Below are positions 52,398 to 61,532 of a stretch of 64,000 nucleotides of DNA, piece after piece (the stretch's first letter is position 1; each line of letters opens with the position of its first letter). This DNA is from Chitinibacter sp. FCG-7. GTDB taxonomy: Bacteria; Pseudomonadota; Gammaproteobacteria; Burkholderiales; Chitinibacteraceae. The translations under genes were made by a program, and so were the position numbers. The stretch lies in the NCBI RefSeq assembly GCF_040047665.1, contig NZ_CP157355.1:2666001-2730000 (forward strand), in the 5' to 3' direction. Under the pieces are notes generated by a model. The model was not told the DNA's origin. It searched no databases and saw only the letters and a list, made by a program, of their open reading frames with translations.

Positions 52398-53408
52398 TTA
52401 TTCCTTGGTGATTTCTTTTAGCGCCTTCATCACATAATCCGGCGTCAATTTATTGAGGCAATCCATATGGCCAAGCGGGCAAACCCGTTCAAAGCACGGG
52501 CTGCATTCCAGATCGAGCGTGACAATTTTGGCTTTTAAGGTCAATGGTGGCGTAAACGATGGCGAGCTGGAGCCAAAAACGGCCACCAGCGGCCGACCGA
52601 GCGCGGCCACCACATGCATCAGCCCCGAATCATTGCAAACAGCCACGTGCGACAAGGACAGCAAGTCAATCGCCTCGGCGAGGCTGGTTTTGCCCGCCAG
52701 ATTGATTACCTGCGGTGCCAGGGCTGCAATTTCGGCGCAGATTTCATTGTCCTTGCCCGAGCCAAACAGCCACACCTGCGCGCCATCTGCGATCAGTTGG
52801 CTGGCCAGCTCGGCAGCGTGTTTGGCTGGCCAGCGCTTGGCCGGGCCATATTCGGCGCCGGGGCAGATGGCGATGATGGGCTTATCGGTGCTCAAACCCA
52901 ATTTGGCTAAGGCTGCTGCGCGTGATGCTTCGCTGATGGTTAATACCGGATGAGGAATTACGCTGATCCGTGGGGCATCTTTTTCGTCCGCGAGTGAATA
53001 AAACCGCTGCACCATTTGCGGCAGTTTGATCGGGTCGAGCGTGCGAATATCGTTAAGCAGGCCGTAACGCATTTCACCTACCCAGCCAGTCCGCACCGCA
53101 ATACCAGCAAAGGCGGGCAGCAATGCTGACTTGATCGAGTTGGGTAGCACAATCACTTGATCGTAGCCACGGGCTTTCAGCTGCCGCGCCAGCTTCCAGC
53201 GCTCGCGCAATTTGAGCTCGCCATGGCCGAACGGCGCATCAATCGCTTCGCTGATTTCGCTCATGCGCGCATGCAAAGGGCGAGTCCACGCTGGAGCGAG
53301 TACGTCGATCTGTGCAGATGGGTAGCGCTGCTTGAGGCGCGCGTACATCGGCTGCGCCATGATGGCATCCCCCACCCAGGCCGGGGCGACAATCAGAATT
53401 TTGTTCAA
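52398..53408 (-). CDS. waaF: ADP-heptose:LPS heptosyltransferase II
   Basis: The 336-residue GT9 enzyme adds the second heptose to the inner LPS core. Landmarks are [20 protein letters not shown] at the start, [20 protein letters not shown] in the middle, and [31 protein letters not shown], and the Cys-rich [17 protein letters not shown] near the end. These fit WaaF rather than WaaC. The stop is five bases from aroA, so the two genes form one transcript, with the zinc-finger gene upstream. Confidence 0.94.
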   Translation of the reverse strand: MNKILIVAPAWVGDAIMAQPMYARLKQRYPSAQIDVLAPAWTRPLHARMSEISEAIDAPFGHGELKLRERWKLARQLKARGYDQVIVLPNSIKSALLPAFAGIAVRTGWVGEMRYGLLNDIRTLDPIKLPQMVQRFYSLADEKDAPRISVIPHPVLTISEASRAAALAKLGLSTDKPIIAICPGAEYGPAKRWPAKHAAELASQLIADGAQVWLFGSGKDNEICAEIAALAPQVINLAGKTSLAEAIDLLSLSHVAVCNDSGLMHVVAALGRPLVAVFGSSSPSFTPPLTLKAKIVTLDLECSPCFERVCPLGHMDCLNKLTPDYVMKALKEITKE

Positions 53409-53493
53409 GAAATACGTCCTGATAATTACACCGAAAAAGCAGAAAAGCGGCGACCAAGATATTCTGGTTCGCCGCTTCTTGTGTTTGGCTCAA

Positions 53494-53694
53494 TTAATGG
53501 CCTTTAATCACTTCGCCTTCTTTCAATTTGTACTGCGTGCCACAGTATGGGCATTGTGCTTTGCCAGTTTTCGCGATGTCGAGGAAAACGCGTGGGTGCG
53601 AATTCCATTTCAACATATTCGGCATCGGACAGTGCAGAGGCACGTCGTGCGCGGTCACTTCGATTTCTTTTTGTGTGTTGTCGATCAAGCTCAT
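53494..53694 (-). CDS. Small zinc-finger protein (zf-CHCC type)
   Basis: The 66-residue protein has HCPMPNMLKWNSHPRVFLDI and CPYCGTQYKLKEGEV. The Cys/His set (HC in VPLHCP, H in SHPRV, CPYC) matches the zf-CHCC domain found in a mitochondrial complex I subunit and in bacterial proteins of unknown role. ATG 53694 is preceded by TTGGAGAGCACC. It lies between waaF and ilvE on the same strand. The product has no known partner here. Confidence 0.88.
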   Translation of the reverse strand: MSLIDNTQKEIEVTAHDVPLHCPMPNMLKWNSHPRVFLDIAKTGKAQCPYCGTQYKLKEGEVIKGH

Positions 53695-53886
53695 GGTGCT
53701 CTCCAATTTGATATTGGGTACTCTATGGGGTATGCCCGTCTTATCATTTAATGGCAATGATTGTAGATGTATACCCTTTGTTTTGGTGGGTTACGCCTTC
53801 GGCTAACCCACCCTACGATACTATGCTGCTGATTAAAAAAGCTTTCAGCAAGGTAAAGAAACGAGCGAGAGGCGGGAAGACCAGGC

Positions 53887-53956
53887 ATAAAATTGGCGAA
53901 TGCCTCGACGTTTACTGAAGTAAACGAAGTAAACGAGAGGCTTGAGCCAATTTTAT
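53887..53956. repeat. Long imperfect hairpin downstream of ilvE
   Basis: ATAAAATTGGC (53887-53897) pairs with GCCAATTTTAT (53946-53956); inner arms include GCCTCG.CG against CGAGAGGC. The apex GTTTACTGAAGTAAAC (53910-53925) is followed by a duplicated GAAGTAAACGA. The apex type is shared with the 15942 hairpin (GTACTGAAGTAC). Confidence 0.7.
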
Positions 53957-53983
53957 AACGCAGTATTCACGCGTCGCAGCCGT

Positions 53984-54904
53984 TTATACCAGTGTCAGCC
54001 AGTCTTCGTGTTTTGGGTCTAGCCCCTTCACGCAATCAAAGTAGCGTTTTTGCAAACGCTCGGTGATCGGGCCGCGTGTACCAGCACCGATTGGGCGGTT
54101 GTCCAGCTCGCGAATCGGCGTGACTTCAGCAGCCGTGCCGGTGAAGAATGCTTCGTCGGCGGTGTAGATTTCATCGCGCGTGATGCGTTTTTGCACCACG
54201 GTAAAGCCTTCTTCAGCGGCCAAAGTGAGTACCGTATTGCGCGTGATGCCATCCAGACATGAAGCCACGTCCGGCGTGTAGATGATGCCTTTCTTAACGA
54301 TAAACAAATTCTCGCCCGCACCTTCAGACGCGTAGCCTTCGGTATCAAGCAACAGCGCTTCGTCGTAGCCATCGGCTGCGGCTTCCTGGTGCGCCATGAT
54401 CGAGTTGATGTAATAACCGCTGGCTTTGGCGCGAACCATTGATACATTCACGTGGTGACGGGTGAAGCTTGAGGTTTTAACGCGGATGCCTTTGGTCAGG
54501 CCGTCTTCGCCCAGGTAAGCGCCCCAAGGCCACGCAGCCACGATGGTGTGGATGGTGTTGTTGGTGGCGGCAATGCCGAGCTTTTCGCTGCCGATAAACG
54601 ACAATGGGCGCAGATAGCAAGATTTAAGCTTGTTCTCGCGCACTACGGTTTTTTGTGCTTCGTTCAGCTCTTCTGCGCTGTAGCCAAGATTCATCTGGAA
54701 AATTTTGGCTGAGTTGAGCAGACGCTCGGTGTGGTCTTGCAGACGGAAAATCGCAGTGCCTTTGGGCGTTTCGTACGCACGTACGCCTTCAAATACGCCC
54801 ATACCGTAATGAAGGGTGTGCGTGAGGACGTGGGTCGTCGCGTCGCGCCAATCTACCAGTTTGCCATCGTACCAAATGACGCCGTCGCGATCTGCCATTG
54901 ACAT
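53984..54904 (-). CDS. ilvE: Branched-chain amino acid aminotransferase
   Basis: The 306-residue fold-type IV PLP enzyme transaminates leucine, isoleucine and valine. It has WRDATTHVLTHTLHYGMGVF, EGVRAY, the PLP-Lys stretch RAKASGYYINSIMAHQEAA near 158-176, DEALLLDTEGYASEGAGENL and ADEAFFTGTAAEVTPIREL. AGGAGACTTCAGC precedes the ATG. It is the first gene of a minus-strand set including the zinc-finger gene and waaF, but the intervening hairpin at 53887 may separate them. Confidence 0.95.
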   Translation of the reverse strand: MSMADRDGVIWYDGKLVDWRDATTHVLTHTLHYGMGVFEGVRAYETPKGTAIFRLQDHTERLLNSAKIFQMNLGYSAEELNEAQKTVVRENKLKSCYLRPLSFIGSEKLGIAATNNTIHTIVAAWPWGAYLGEDGLTKGIRVKTSSFTRHHVNVSMVRAKASGYYINSIMAHQEAAADGYDEALLLDTEGYASEGAGENLFIVKKGIIYTPDVASCLDGITRNTVLTLAAEEGFTVVQKRITRDEIYTADEAFFTGTAAEVTPIRELDNRPIGAGTRGPITERLQKRYFDCVKGLDPKHEDWLTLV

Positions 54905-55045
54905 GCTGAAGTCTCCTGCTGCTGTATTCGGGAAAACGACGATTGTAACCGAAGTTCTGCGTTTTCTGTTGGACTTAGTGCAGGCACTACAGCGCCGCTG
55001 GTGCGGGGAGTGCAGCGGCTTGCAGCAGTATTACGAGTGTATTTT

Positions 55046-55939
55046 TCAGACCGTTTCGGGCAATGGGTTGAGCAGCTTTTCCAGCGCCGGGTGCAGGATT
55101 TTTTTCGGGCTGTAAATAGCGTGATACTGCGCATCAACGCCGCTGAGCTCGCCGATGATATGTAGATCATTAACAGGTATTGCTCTGGAGGGAATGATAG
55201 GTGCTGGCTGCAGGCCAATACCCGCTTTGGCAAAGGTGTGCATTAACTCGCTGTCGGAAAATTCGCCCACAATATCAGGGTAGATTTGCCGCTCGGCAAA
55301 CCAGGCGTCCAGCTGCAAGCGTAGCGCGGTATTGCGCGTCGGTAGCAATAGCGGCGCACCGCTCAGGCTGTGCGGGAAGTGTGGCTGGTATTGTTCAAGC
55401 AGTTCGCGCGTGCCCTGCAGCATAATGGGCGCGGTGGTCAGCGGCTGGCTGCGCAGCTGCAGCGCTTCGGCGTTCAGCAAGGGGCGGTCGGCCAGAATCA
55501 GGTCAAACTGGTGCAAAGTTAGTTTGGCTAGTAGCTCGTTCAGGTCGCCATCGACCTGGCACACCAGCTTGATCGTGCTGTGCGACGACTGAAGTAGCGG
55601 GCTTAAGAGCTGCAGCGCATTGCTTTTGGGAATCATATCGACGATGCCGATATTCAGTCGCGCCCGCAAGCTGTCGCCGCGCTCCATCGCTTGCTGCAAT
55701 TCTTGGCCGAGCAGAAAAATCTGGTCGGCATAGTGCAGCATGGTGCGGCCCGCTTCGGTGAGCTGTAGATTGCGCCCAACCTGGCTAAACAGGCTCTGGC
55801 CCATGTCCTGCTCGAGCAAACTGACCTGGCCGCTAATCGTTTGCGCCGTAATCCCCAGCTTGCGCGCCGCCGCACTAATGCCGCCTTCTTTGGCAACGAC
55901 CCAGAAATAATGCAGATGTTTGTAATTGAGCGCTTGCAT
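55046..55939 (-). CDS. nhaR: LysR-family regulator, NhaR-like
   Basis: The 297-residue regulator begins LNYKHLHYFWVVAKEGGISA, the NhaR-type variant of the LysR winged helix. AARKLGITAQTISGQVSLLE, GQSLFSQVGRNLQLTEAGRT and an effector domain with LILADRPLLNAEALQLRS follow. NhaR regulates the Na+/H+ antiporter NhaA; no nhaA is in this window, so the target is unproven. Start 55939 or 55945 are both possible. It is divergent from htpX. Confidence 0.87.
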   Translation of the reverse strand: MQALNYKHLHYFWVVAKEGGISAAARKLGITAQTISGQVSLLEQDMGQSLFSQVGRNLQLTEAGRTMLHYADQIFLLGQELQQAMERGDSLRARLNIGIVDMIPKSNALQLLSPLLQSSHSTIKLVCQVDGDLNELLAKLTLHQFDLILADRPLLNAEALQLRSQPLTTAPIMLQGTRELLEQYQPHFPHSLSGAPLLLPTRNTALRLQLDAWFAERQIYPDIVGEFSDSELMHTFAKAGIGLQPAPIIPSRAIPVNDLHIIGELSGVDAQYHAIYSPKKILHPALEKLLNPLPETV

Positions 55940-56163
55940 GACCATCTTTCGAGAAAAACTGAAGGTTTGTCAATGTAAGCCTGATGTTTGATGCAGTAAA
56001 GTTTTTTATACTACGAGTTACGTTGCCTGCGATCAGTGCGGTGGAACTGATCAGTATGAGATTGCTCTAAGCAGTCAACGGCATTGCCTGTACACGCTGC
56101 AAAAGCATACTGTGGCGTCAAGCGCCTCACTTATAATGACCGCAAATTAACAAGGAGTGACAA

Positions 56164-57042
56164 GTGAAACGGACAATTCTATTAATTGCCACCAATATCG
56201 CCATTATGGTGGTGTTGGGGATTGTGGTTAGCGTGTTAGGGCTGAACCGCTTTATGAGCGCCAACGGGCTTAATTTGCCGATGTTGCTGATGTTTGCCGG
56301 CGTGATGGGTTTTGGTGGCGCTTTCTTGTCGCTGGCCATGTCCAAAACGATGGCCAAATGGAGCACTGGCGCGCAAGTCATCGAGCGCCCGCGCAATCAG
56401 GACGAGCAATGGCTGTTTGATACTGTGGCGCGGCTGGCGCAGCGCGCGCAAATTGCGATGCCTGAAGTGGCCATTTACGAAGGCGAGCCCAATGCGTTTG
56501 CCACTGGTCCTTCCAAAAACAACTCGCTGGTTGCTGTGTCAACGGGCTTGCTCTACACCATGACGCACCGCGAAATCGAGGCTGTACTGGCGCACGAAGT
56601 CGCACACGTGAAAAACGGCGATATGGTGACGCTGACGCTGATTCAGGGCGTGGTGAATACTTTTGTCTTCTTCCTAGCCCGCGTGGTGGGTTATCTGGTC
56701 GATTCATTCCTGAGAAAAGACAATGAAGAATCGTCCGGCCCCGGCATTGCCTATATGGTGACGGTGATTATCTGTGACATTCTGTTTGGTATTCTGGCCA
56801 GCGTGATCGTGATGTATTTCTCGCGCCAGCGCGAATTCCGCGCCGACGCAGGCGCTGCGCAACTGATGGGCGATACTGCACCGATGGTGGACGCGCTGCG
56901 CCGCTTGGGCGGGATGGAGCCGAGCGCCTTGCCAAGCAATATGGCGGCCTCGGGTATTGCCAATAAATCGGGCTGGATGTCTTTATTCAGCTCGCACCCA
57001 TCAATGGAAGAGCGCATTGCCGCCTTGCAAGCGATGCGTTAA
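56164..57042 (+). CDS. htpX: Membrane protease HtpX
   Basis: The 292-residue M48 zinc metalloprotease has two N-terminal membrane helices (about 7-25 and 38-58). The zinc site is HEVAH at 144-148 in [18 protein letters not shown], followed by two further hydrophobic segments and [18 protein letters not shown] with the third ligand Glu. It degrades misfolded membrane proteins together with FtsH. It starts with GTG at 56164 behind AAGGAG. A terminator follows. Confidence 0.96.
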   Translation: MKRTILLIATNIAIMVVLGIVVSVLGLNRFMSANGLNLPMLLMFAGVMGFGGAFLSLAMSKTMAKWSTGAQVIERPRNQDEQWLFDTVARLAQRAQIAMPEVAIYEGEPNAFATGPSKNNSLVAVSTGLLYTMTHREIEAVLAHEVAHVKNGDMVTLTLIQGVVNTFVFFLARVVGYLVDSFLRKDNEESSGPGIAYMVTVIICDILFGILASVIVMYFSRQREFRADAGAAQLMGDTAPMVDALRRLGGMEPSALPSNMAASGIANKSGWMSLFSSHPSMEERIAALQAMR

Positions 57043-57070
57043 TCGCTAGGGGTATTGCTCTGCAAAGCAG

Positions 57071-57104
57071 AAAGGGTATTGCCTGCCGGGCAATACCCTT
57101 TTTA
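57071..57104 (+). terminator. Intrinsic terminator of htpX
   Basis: AAAGGGTATTGCC TGCC GGCAATACCCTTT is a perfect 13-bp stem followed by TT, 28 bases after the htpX stop. Confidence 0.9.
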
Positions 57105-57355
57105 TTGGGCGATGTTCAGAGTTTATCGCTAAATCATCCTATTCGTCCATCTCAACACTTCATCTGAATATTGCACTTTCACCATGGGTATGTGCTTGAA
57201 GCAATTGCTGATATTGATTTTCGGGTCAATACATTGGGGGTGTATTAGCAGCTGATTTTAATCGGCGGCCAAAGTGAGCCCCAAGACTTGTCATCCAATT
57301 GTAACCAAGCCAGTCTACAGTCCTTGCCATCGATGGTTTTTCCGATGGTATCCGT
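57105..57355. other. Gene-free stretch before the second chemoreceptor
   Basis: No coding frame, repeat or strong operator is seen in this 251-base interval. It presumably holds the promoter of the chemoreceptor gene. Confidence 0.5.
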
Positions 57356-58927
57356 ATGAAAATTGCAGCACAGCTCAAGCTGGGTAGTGTGCTCACTGGT
57401 CTGGCTCTGGGTCTGGCCGTTTTGCTGGCTGCGGGCAATCTGCAGCGGCTCAAGCACAGTTTTGACAGCTATCGCGACGCGCAGCGCTCGGCCGAGCAGC
57501 TGGTGCGGCTGAAGGTCGATATGCTGACCCTGTCGCGGCTGGATGTGATGCAGCCCGATATTGGCAATCAGCTGACGCAGTACGAGCAAAGCATCAAACA
57601 ATCCGCAGCTGCCGTGCAGCTACCTGCGGCGCAGCAAACGCAGTTTAATCAGGCGATGGCCGAGCACTGGGCGCGTTATCTGACGCAATTTCGCAATGCG
57701 GTGCTGATTGCCGAAACTTCACCCGAAGACGCCCTGGCGATACCCGAGCAGATTTACCGCAACGACCTTTCCCCCTTGTTGCTGGTGCTGGAAAAACTGA
57801 TGGTCAGTGAGAGTGCGCGCGCTAGCGACGCCGAATCGGTGTTTGGGCAGCAGTTGGCGCAAACATTCTGGCTGGTGCTGATACCGCTCTTGCTGGCGGC
57901 GGCGATGATTATTGGTTTGTCGCTGTTTTTCTCGCGCCGTCTGCAAGCCAGTCTGGCCGAAATGGCCGCAGTGGCGCAGCGCCTCTATGCGGGCGATCTG
58001 ACCATGCGCATGCCGGAAGGGCAGGACGAGCTGGGCGGGCTGGGCAAGGCGATTAATCACTTTTTGCTGCAATTGATGCAGATTCTGGCGCAGGCCAAAT
58101 CGGCGGCCCAGCACACGCGCCGAGACGCGGTGCATATTACCGAGCTGGCCAATCAGGCCTCGCACAATATGGGCGAACAATCCAATCGCGTGGGCGAAAT
58201 CAGCCTGGCCATGCATGAAATGACCGAAACCGTACATTACGTCGGCGAATTGGCGCAAATTGCCGCCATTGCCGCCGGGCAAGCCAAGGCCGCGACCAAG
58301 GAGGCTGATCAGGCCGGGGCGACCACGGTGCAGAATCTGCAGGCGCTGTCAGTGCATTTTGCGTCGGTAGAGCACGCGATGAACGAGCTGGGGCTGTCGT
58401 TTGGCAAAATCGTGACGGTGAGCGGCACGATCAAGGACATTGCCGATCAGACCAATCTGCTGGCGCTCAATGCCGCCATCGAGGCGGCCAGAGCGGGCGA
58501 ACATGGCCGTGGTTTTGCGGTGGTGGCCGACGAAGTGCGCAAGCTGGCGCAAAGCACCAGCGATTCAACGCGGATGATTGCCAATATTCTGGATGGCACG
58601 CGGCAATCGACCGAACAAACCGGCAAGGCCGTACTGGCCGCCGGGCAGTATCTGTCGGCGTGCAATCGCGACGGTGAAGTGGTGGCGCTGGCGCTCAACC
58701 GCATTCACGGCATTAGCGAGACAGTGGCCGAGAAAATGAACGGGATTGCCACGACGGTGGACGAGCAAAGCCGCTCGGCCAGCGCCATCAACCAGCAACT
58801 GGCCGATATTGCCCAAGGCCTGAATCAGACTTCGCAAGGCAGCAACAGTATTACGCAGGACATGCGCCAATTGCAGGATGTGGCCAACCGGCTGGAAAGC
58901 AGCATGGCTACACTGCGCACGGCTTGA
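57356..58927 (+). CDS. Methyl-accepting chemotaxis protein
   Basis: The 523-residue receptor has a first membrane helix near 8-28, a helical four-bundle-type periplasmic region (about 29-170, with [20 protein letters not shown]), a second helix ([20 protein letters not shown] near 175-194), a HAMP segment ([20 protein letters not shown]) and the tip [20 protein letters not shown]. It ends SMATLRTA, so there is no CheR-docking pentapeptide. Ligand unknown. The RBS is weak. Confidence 0.92.
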   Translation: MKIAAQLKLGSVLTGLALGLAVLLAAGNLQRLKHSFDSYRDAQRSAEQLVRLKVDMLTLSRLDVMQPDIGNQLTQYEQSIKQSAAAVQLPAAQQTQFNQAMAEHWARYLTQFRNAVLIAETSPEDALAIPEQIYRNDLSPLLLVLEKLMVSESARASDAESVFGQQLAQTFWLVLIPLLLAAAMIIGLSLFFSRRLQASLAEMAAVAQRLYAGDLTMRMPEGQDELGGLGKAINHFLLQLMQILAQAKSAAQHTRRDAVHITELANQASHNMGEQSNRVGEISLAMHEMTETVHYVGELAQIAAIAAGQAKAATKEADQAGATTVQNLQALSVHFASVEHAMNELGLSFGKIVTVSGTIKDIADQTNLLALNAAIEAARAGEHGRGFAVVADEVRKLAQSTSDSTRMIANILDGTRQSTEQTGKAVLAAGQYLSACNRDGEVVALALNRIHGISETVAEKMNGIATTVDEQSRSASAINQQLADIAQGLNQTSQGSNSITQDMRQLQDVANRLESSMATLRTA

Positions 58928-58943
58928 TCTGCTTGCTGGGGTA

Positions 58944-59012
58944 TTACTCTGAAGTGCTTGCTGGATATTGAGTGCAGGCCAATACCCCAATATCTGCACA
59001 CCTTCAGAGTAA
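58944..59012. repeat. Inverted repeat after the chemoreceptor gene
   Basis: TTACTCTGAAG (58944-58954) is repeated in inverse as CTTCAGAGTAA (59002-59012). The middle holds a second pair, GGATATTGAGTGCAGG and CAATATCTGCACACC, and GGGGTATT/AATACCCC. It could be a large terminator-like structure but has no T-run. Confidence 0.55.
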
Positions 59013-59027
59013 TTGCACACGCTTTTC

Positions 59028-59152
59028 GCATTCGTTCCCCCTTTGTAAAAGGGGGACTAAGGGGGATTTGGCACTATTTCAGCAGTTAAAATCACTCAAA
59101 TAGTGCAGAAATCCTCCCTAAGCCCCCCTTTTACAAAGGGGGAACAAATGCG
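59028..59152. repeat. 125-bp element with 53-bp inverted-repeat arms
   Basis: CGCATT.GTTCCCCCTTTG, TAAAAGGGGG, CT.AGGG.GGATTT and CACTATTT occur on the left (59028-59080) and again in inverse on the right, with about 90% of positions matching and one gap. The core CCCCCTTTGTAAAAGGGGG belongs to a widely distributed bacterial intergenic repeat. A partial third ACAAAGGGGGAA copy lies at about 59181. With the neighbouring repeat it fills the gene-free interval before the GH18 gene. Confidence 0.8.
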
Positions 59153-59348
59153 GAAAACTTGTGTAGCATACTTATGCTGTGACAAAGGGGGAAACGACTG
59201 CGCTAGCTCAACTTGCTCTGTGTGACGCCAGCAGTGGCGCTGTGGAGATATTCATACCCTTAAGAGCGAAGAAGTGGCTGCGGCGATCCATTAACCCTAG
59301 CAACACAAATTGCGAACATAGCCAAAAATGAAGCGGGCTATTTCCCGA

Positions 59349-60512
59349 CTATTTACCCTTTAGCGCTTTGCCTAAGCTGCCCAGCAACGTGAAGTCGGCG
59401 TCGTCCTGCGTGATTTCCCAGATCATGATGCCGCCGAGTTTTTTCTCTTTCACGTATTTCACTTTTTCAGCCAGCGAAACAGGGTCGTCAAAGCTAATCA
59501 GCTCTTTCTTGTCGGCGTGATACAGATACGGTGACTGGCCTGATTCCTTGTTGCGGTAGGCTTTCCAGCCCGGCGCTTTGGCGTATTTGCCTTGCAGATC
59601 GGCCCAGCTCACCACGCCCGGCTCGGTTTCGCCTTTCAGCCCCGGCCCGGACATGCTTTGCGCCAGCCCATCGCCTTTGGGGCCGGCGGCCACATTGCCC
59701 AGCCCGCGCGCGTAAAATGGCACGCCCAGTACCAGTTGGGCGGGCTTGGCGCCCAGCGACAGGAAATAATCCACCGCCTTGCTGCTCGATAAAATCTGCC
59801 CGTCCGGATCGTTGGGCACGCTATGCAGGCTGGCGTGCAGCGTGGCCGTTTTGCTCCAGCCGCCAGCTCGGTCGTAGGCCATCAGATTGACCCAATCAAG
59901 CAGTGGAAAGGCGTTTTTCATATCGTAGCCCTGCATCACCCAGCCACCGTTATTGGCCGGAACGGCAACGCTGAGCCGGTATTGTTTCTTATCGCTTTTG
60001 CCCGCCGCATCGAGTGCCTGGCGATAGTCGCGCAGCAAGCTGACCCAGTTTTGCAGATCGGCCGCGCTGGCATCGGCGGCGTATTCGCCACCCGTCACCG
60101 GGTGTTCCCAGTCCAGATCCAGGCCGACGCAGCCTGAGTCGCGCATAATCGCGACCGAAGTTTTTACCAGCTTGGCGCGACCTGCTTCGGTTTGTGCCGT
60201 TTTGGCGATATTGCGCGAGCCCGTCCAGCCGCCAATCGCCCACATGCACGCAAAGTTCGGATTGTTCTTTTTGGCGGTTTTAAATTGCGCCTGCCACAAA
60301 TCGGCGCCAGCCTTGGTCGCTGCCGGTAAATACGCTTCACCGCTGGCGTTGACTTCGATAAACGACAAAATACCGTAATCGAGCTTGGCCAGCTGCGGCC
60401 CGGTTTTACTGACCACGCTGGCGTCGCGCCAGGTGGGCAGGTAGGAAATCAATTTGTCATTCGCAAAGCTGGTCGCCGACAATGCCAACAGAGCGTAAGG
60501 CCAAAGTTTCAT
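59349..60512 (-). CDS. Secreted family 18 chitinase
   Basis: The 387-residue exported protein has a signal peptide (MKLWPYALLALSATSFA). A single GH18 barrel follows: KLISYLPTWRDASVV, DYGILSFIEVNASGEAYLP, FACMWAIGGWTGSRNIAKT, the catalytic strand CVGLDLDWEHP, VNLMAYDRAGGW, and LVLGVPFYARGLG. The catalytic Glu is present, but the first Asp of the usual DGxDxDxE motif is Val. No carbohydrate-binding module is present. ATG 60512 fits the signal peptide; the open frame extends 147 bases further upstream without support. Confidence 0.92.
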   Translation of the reverse strand: MKLWPYALLALSATSFANDKLISYLPTWRDASVVSKTGPQLAKLDYGILSFIEVNASGEAYLPAATKAGADLWQAQFKTAKKNNPNFACMWAIGGWTGSRNIAKTAQTEAGRAKLVKTSVAIMRDSGCVGLDLDWEHPVTGGEYAADASAADLQNWVSLLRDYRQALDAAGKSDKKQYRLSVAVPANNGGWVMQGYDMKNAFPLLDWVNLMAYDRAGGWSKTATLHASLHSVPNDPDGQILSSSKAVDYFLSLGAKPAQLVLGVPFYARGLGNVAAGPKGDGLAQSMSGPGLKGETEPGVVSWADLQGKYAKAPGWKAYRNKESGQSPYLYHADKKELISFDDPVSLAEKVKYVKEKKLGGIMIWEITQDDADFTLLGSLGKALKGK

Positions 60513-60753
60513 TTTTGCATCCTTTGTATTGATCAAATTGATCCGGTGTTGGCCAGTATACGGGCGGGCGAAAAGACAGGGAATGATTGTGTTCACCGTG
60601 TCGGTATCGTGTTTGAATGAGCGGATGTCATTGCCGCGTCTGATCTTGTGTCCCAGCACAGTGCAGCGAAAGCTGCCATTCGCGGATCAATTTCACCACG
60701 GGCTAACGATGCTTAATGCACTGCTGAAGTTGATCGGTTTAAACTAGTGCGGG

Positions 60754-60866
60754 GGCTGCAGTCGGCCAGAAGCGGAAGTAATGCCGCGTTTGTTCATGCC
60801 CGAATGAGTATCAGCAGCCCTACTGATAGCAGACGCAGTAGCTCAATTAATGCGTTAGACAGACAA
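60754..60866 (+). repeat. Cassette left flank, copy 2
   Basis: Bases 60754-60836 match the flank at 17899-17981 at 69 of 83 positions. CTCAATTAATGCGTTAGAC ends the block and fits the 3' half of an integron attC site (core GTTRRRY as GTTAGAC). The hypothetical gene at 60938 follows. A second RYYYAAC-like motif, GGGCTAACG, lies further upstream at about 60701. Confidence 0.65.
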
Positions 60867-60937
60867 TTAGACTTAAGTAAAAATGAAAATTACTCAATTG
60901 TTAGGCTTGTCATGATTGCAGTGGAGTTAAGTCCGTC

Positions 60938-61273
60938 ATGAGTAAAAAAGAACAGAAGGAAGAGTATAAAAAACTACTCCATTTCCTAGCTTACACATTG
61001 CATGAATTGCCCTCAGGGGTTCTTTATGATGCAAATGGCGCAGATGCGAGTAAATGTGCAGAGTTAATGAAAGATACATATCGTCTCGAAGAACTTTCAG
61101 CAGAGTTAGGCTTAGATAATTCGGGCTTTATTGAACAGTGCAGGTGGCACTATGAGCGTTATCCACATTATTTAAGTAGGCATCGGCATTTTGGCAGCTA
61201 CGAAAATTACATGGCAAAATACAACGCCCCGAAAGAGTCTGAGGCTAACGAGTTATTCAACCGGACAGGCTGA
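60938..61273 (+). CDS. Hypothetical protein in a cassette-like insertion
   Basis: The 111-residue charged protein begins MSKKEQKEEYKKLLHFLAYT and contains GVLYDANGADASKCAELMKD, LGLDNSGFIEQCRWHYERYP and HRHFGSYENYMAKYNAP. It has no signal or membrane segment and no recognised family. It is AT-rich against its surroundings. Its 3' end runs into the shared right flank, so the last ten codons are part of the repeated sequence. The same pair of flanks bounds the unrelated gene at 18067. Confidence 0.68.
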   Translation: MSKKEQKEEYKKLLHFLAYTLHELPSGVLYDANGADASKCAELMKDTYRLEELSAELGLDNSGFIEQCRWHYERYPHYLSRHRHFGSYENYMAKYNAPKESEANELFNRTG

Positions 61274-61340
61274 GTCGCGGCAGCTTCACATCTATTACCC
61301 GTCATTCATTGCGCTGAAGACTGACTGTCGGCAGTGGATC
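61247..61340 (+). repeat. Cassette right flank, copy 2
   Basis: GGCTAACGAGTTATTCAACC, GGCAGCTTCACATCTATTAC and TGTCGGCAGTGGATCGAG match the right flank of the 18067 cassette in the same order and spacing, at about 70% of positions. The first part overlaps the end of the hypothetical gene. Confidence 0.6.
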
Positions 61341-61482
61341 GAGAGCTGGCACTTAGCTTGTGCTTAGAAACCCGCCATGATGAAAGGCGAAGCACCAGAA
61401 TTGACTGGTTGCGAGATATACAACGGTAGGTATGTCAATTAGGCTTAATCAGGGTAAGGCTTTGAGCGATATACTCCTGCAA

Positions 61483-61514
61483 ATAAAATTGCCCGCATTC
61501 GCGGGCAATTTTAT
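61483..61514 (-). terminator. Bidirectional terminator after rlmD
   Basis: ATAAAATTGCCCGC ATTC GCGGGCAATTTTAT is a perfect 14-bp stem with A- and T-tracts on both sides. It begins 19 bases after the rlmD stop in the direction of that gene. Confidence 0.92.
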
Positions 61515-61532
61515 TTCAGCGACTCGGTCGGT

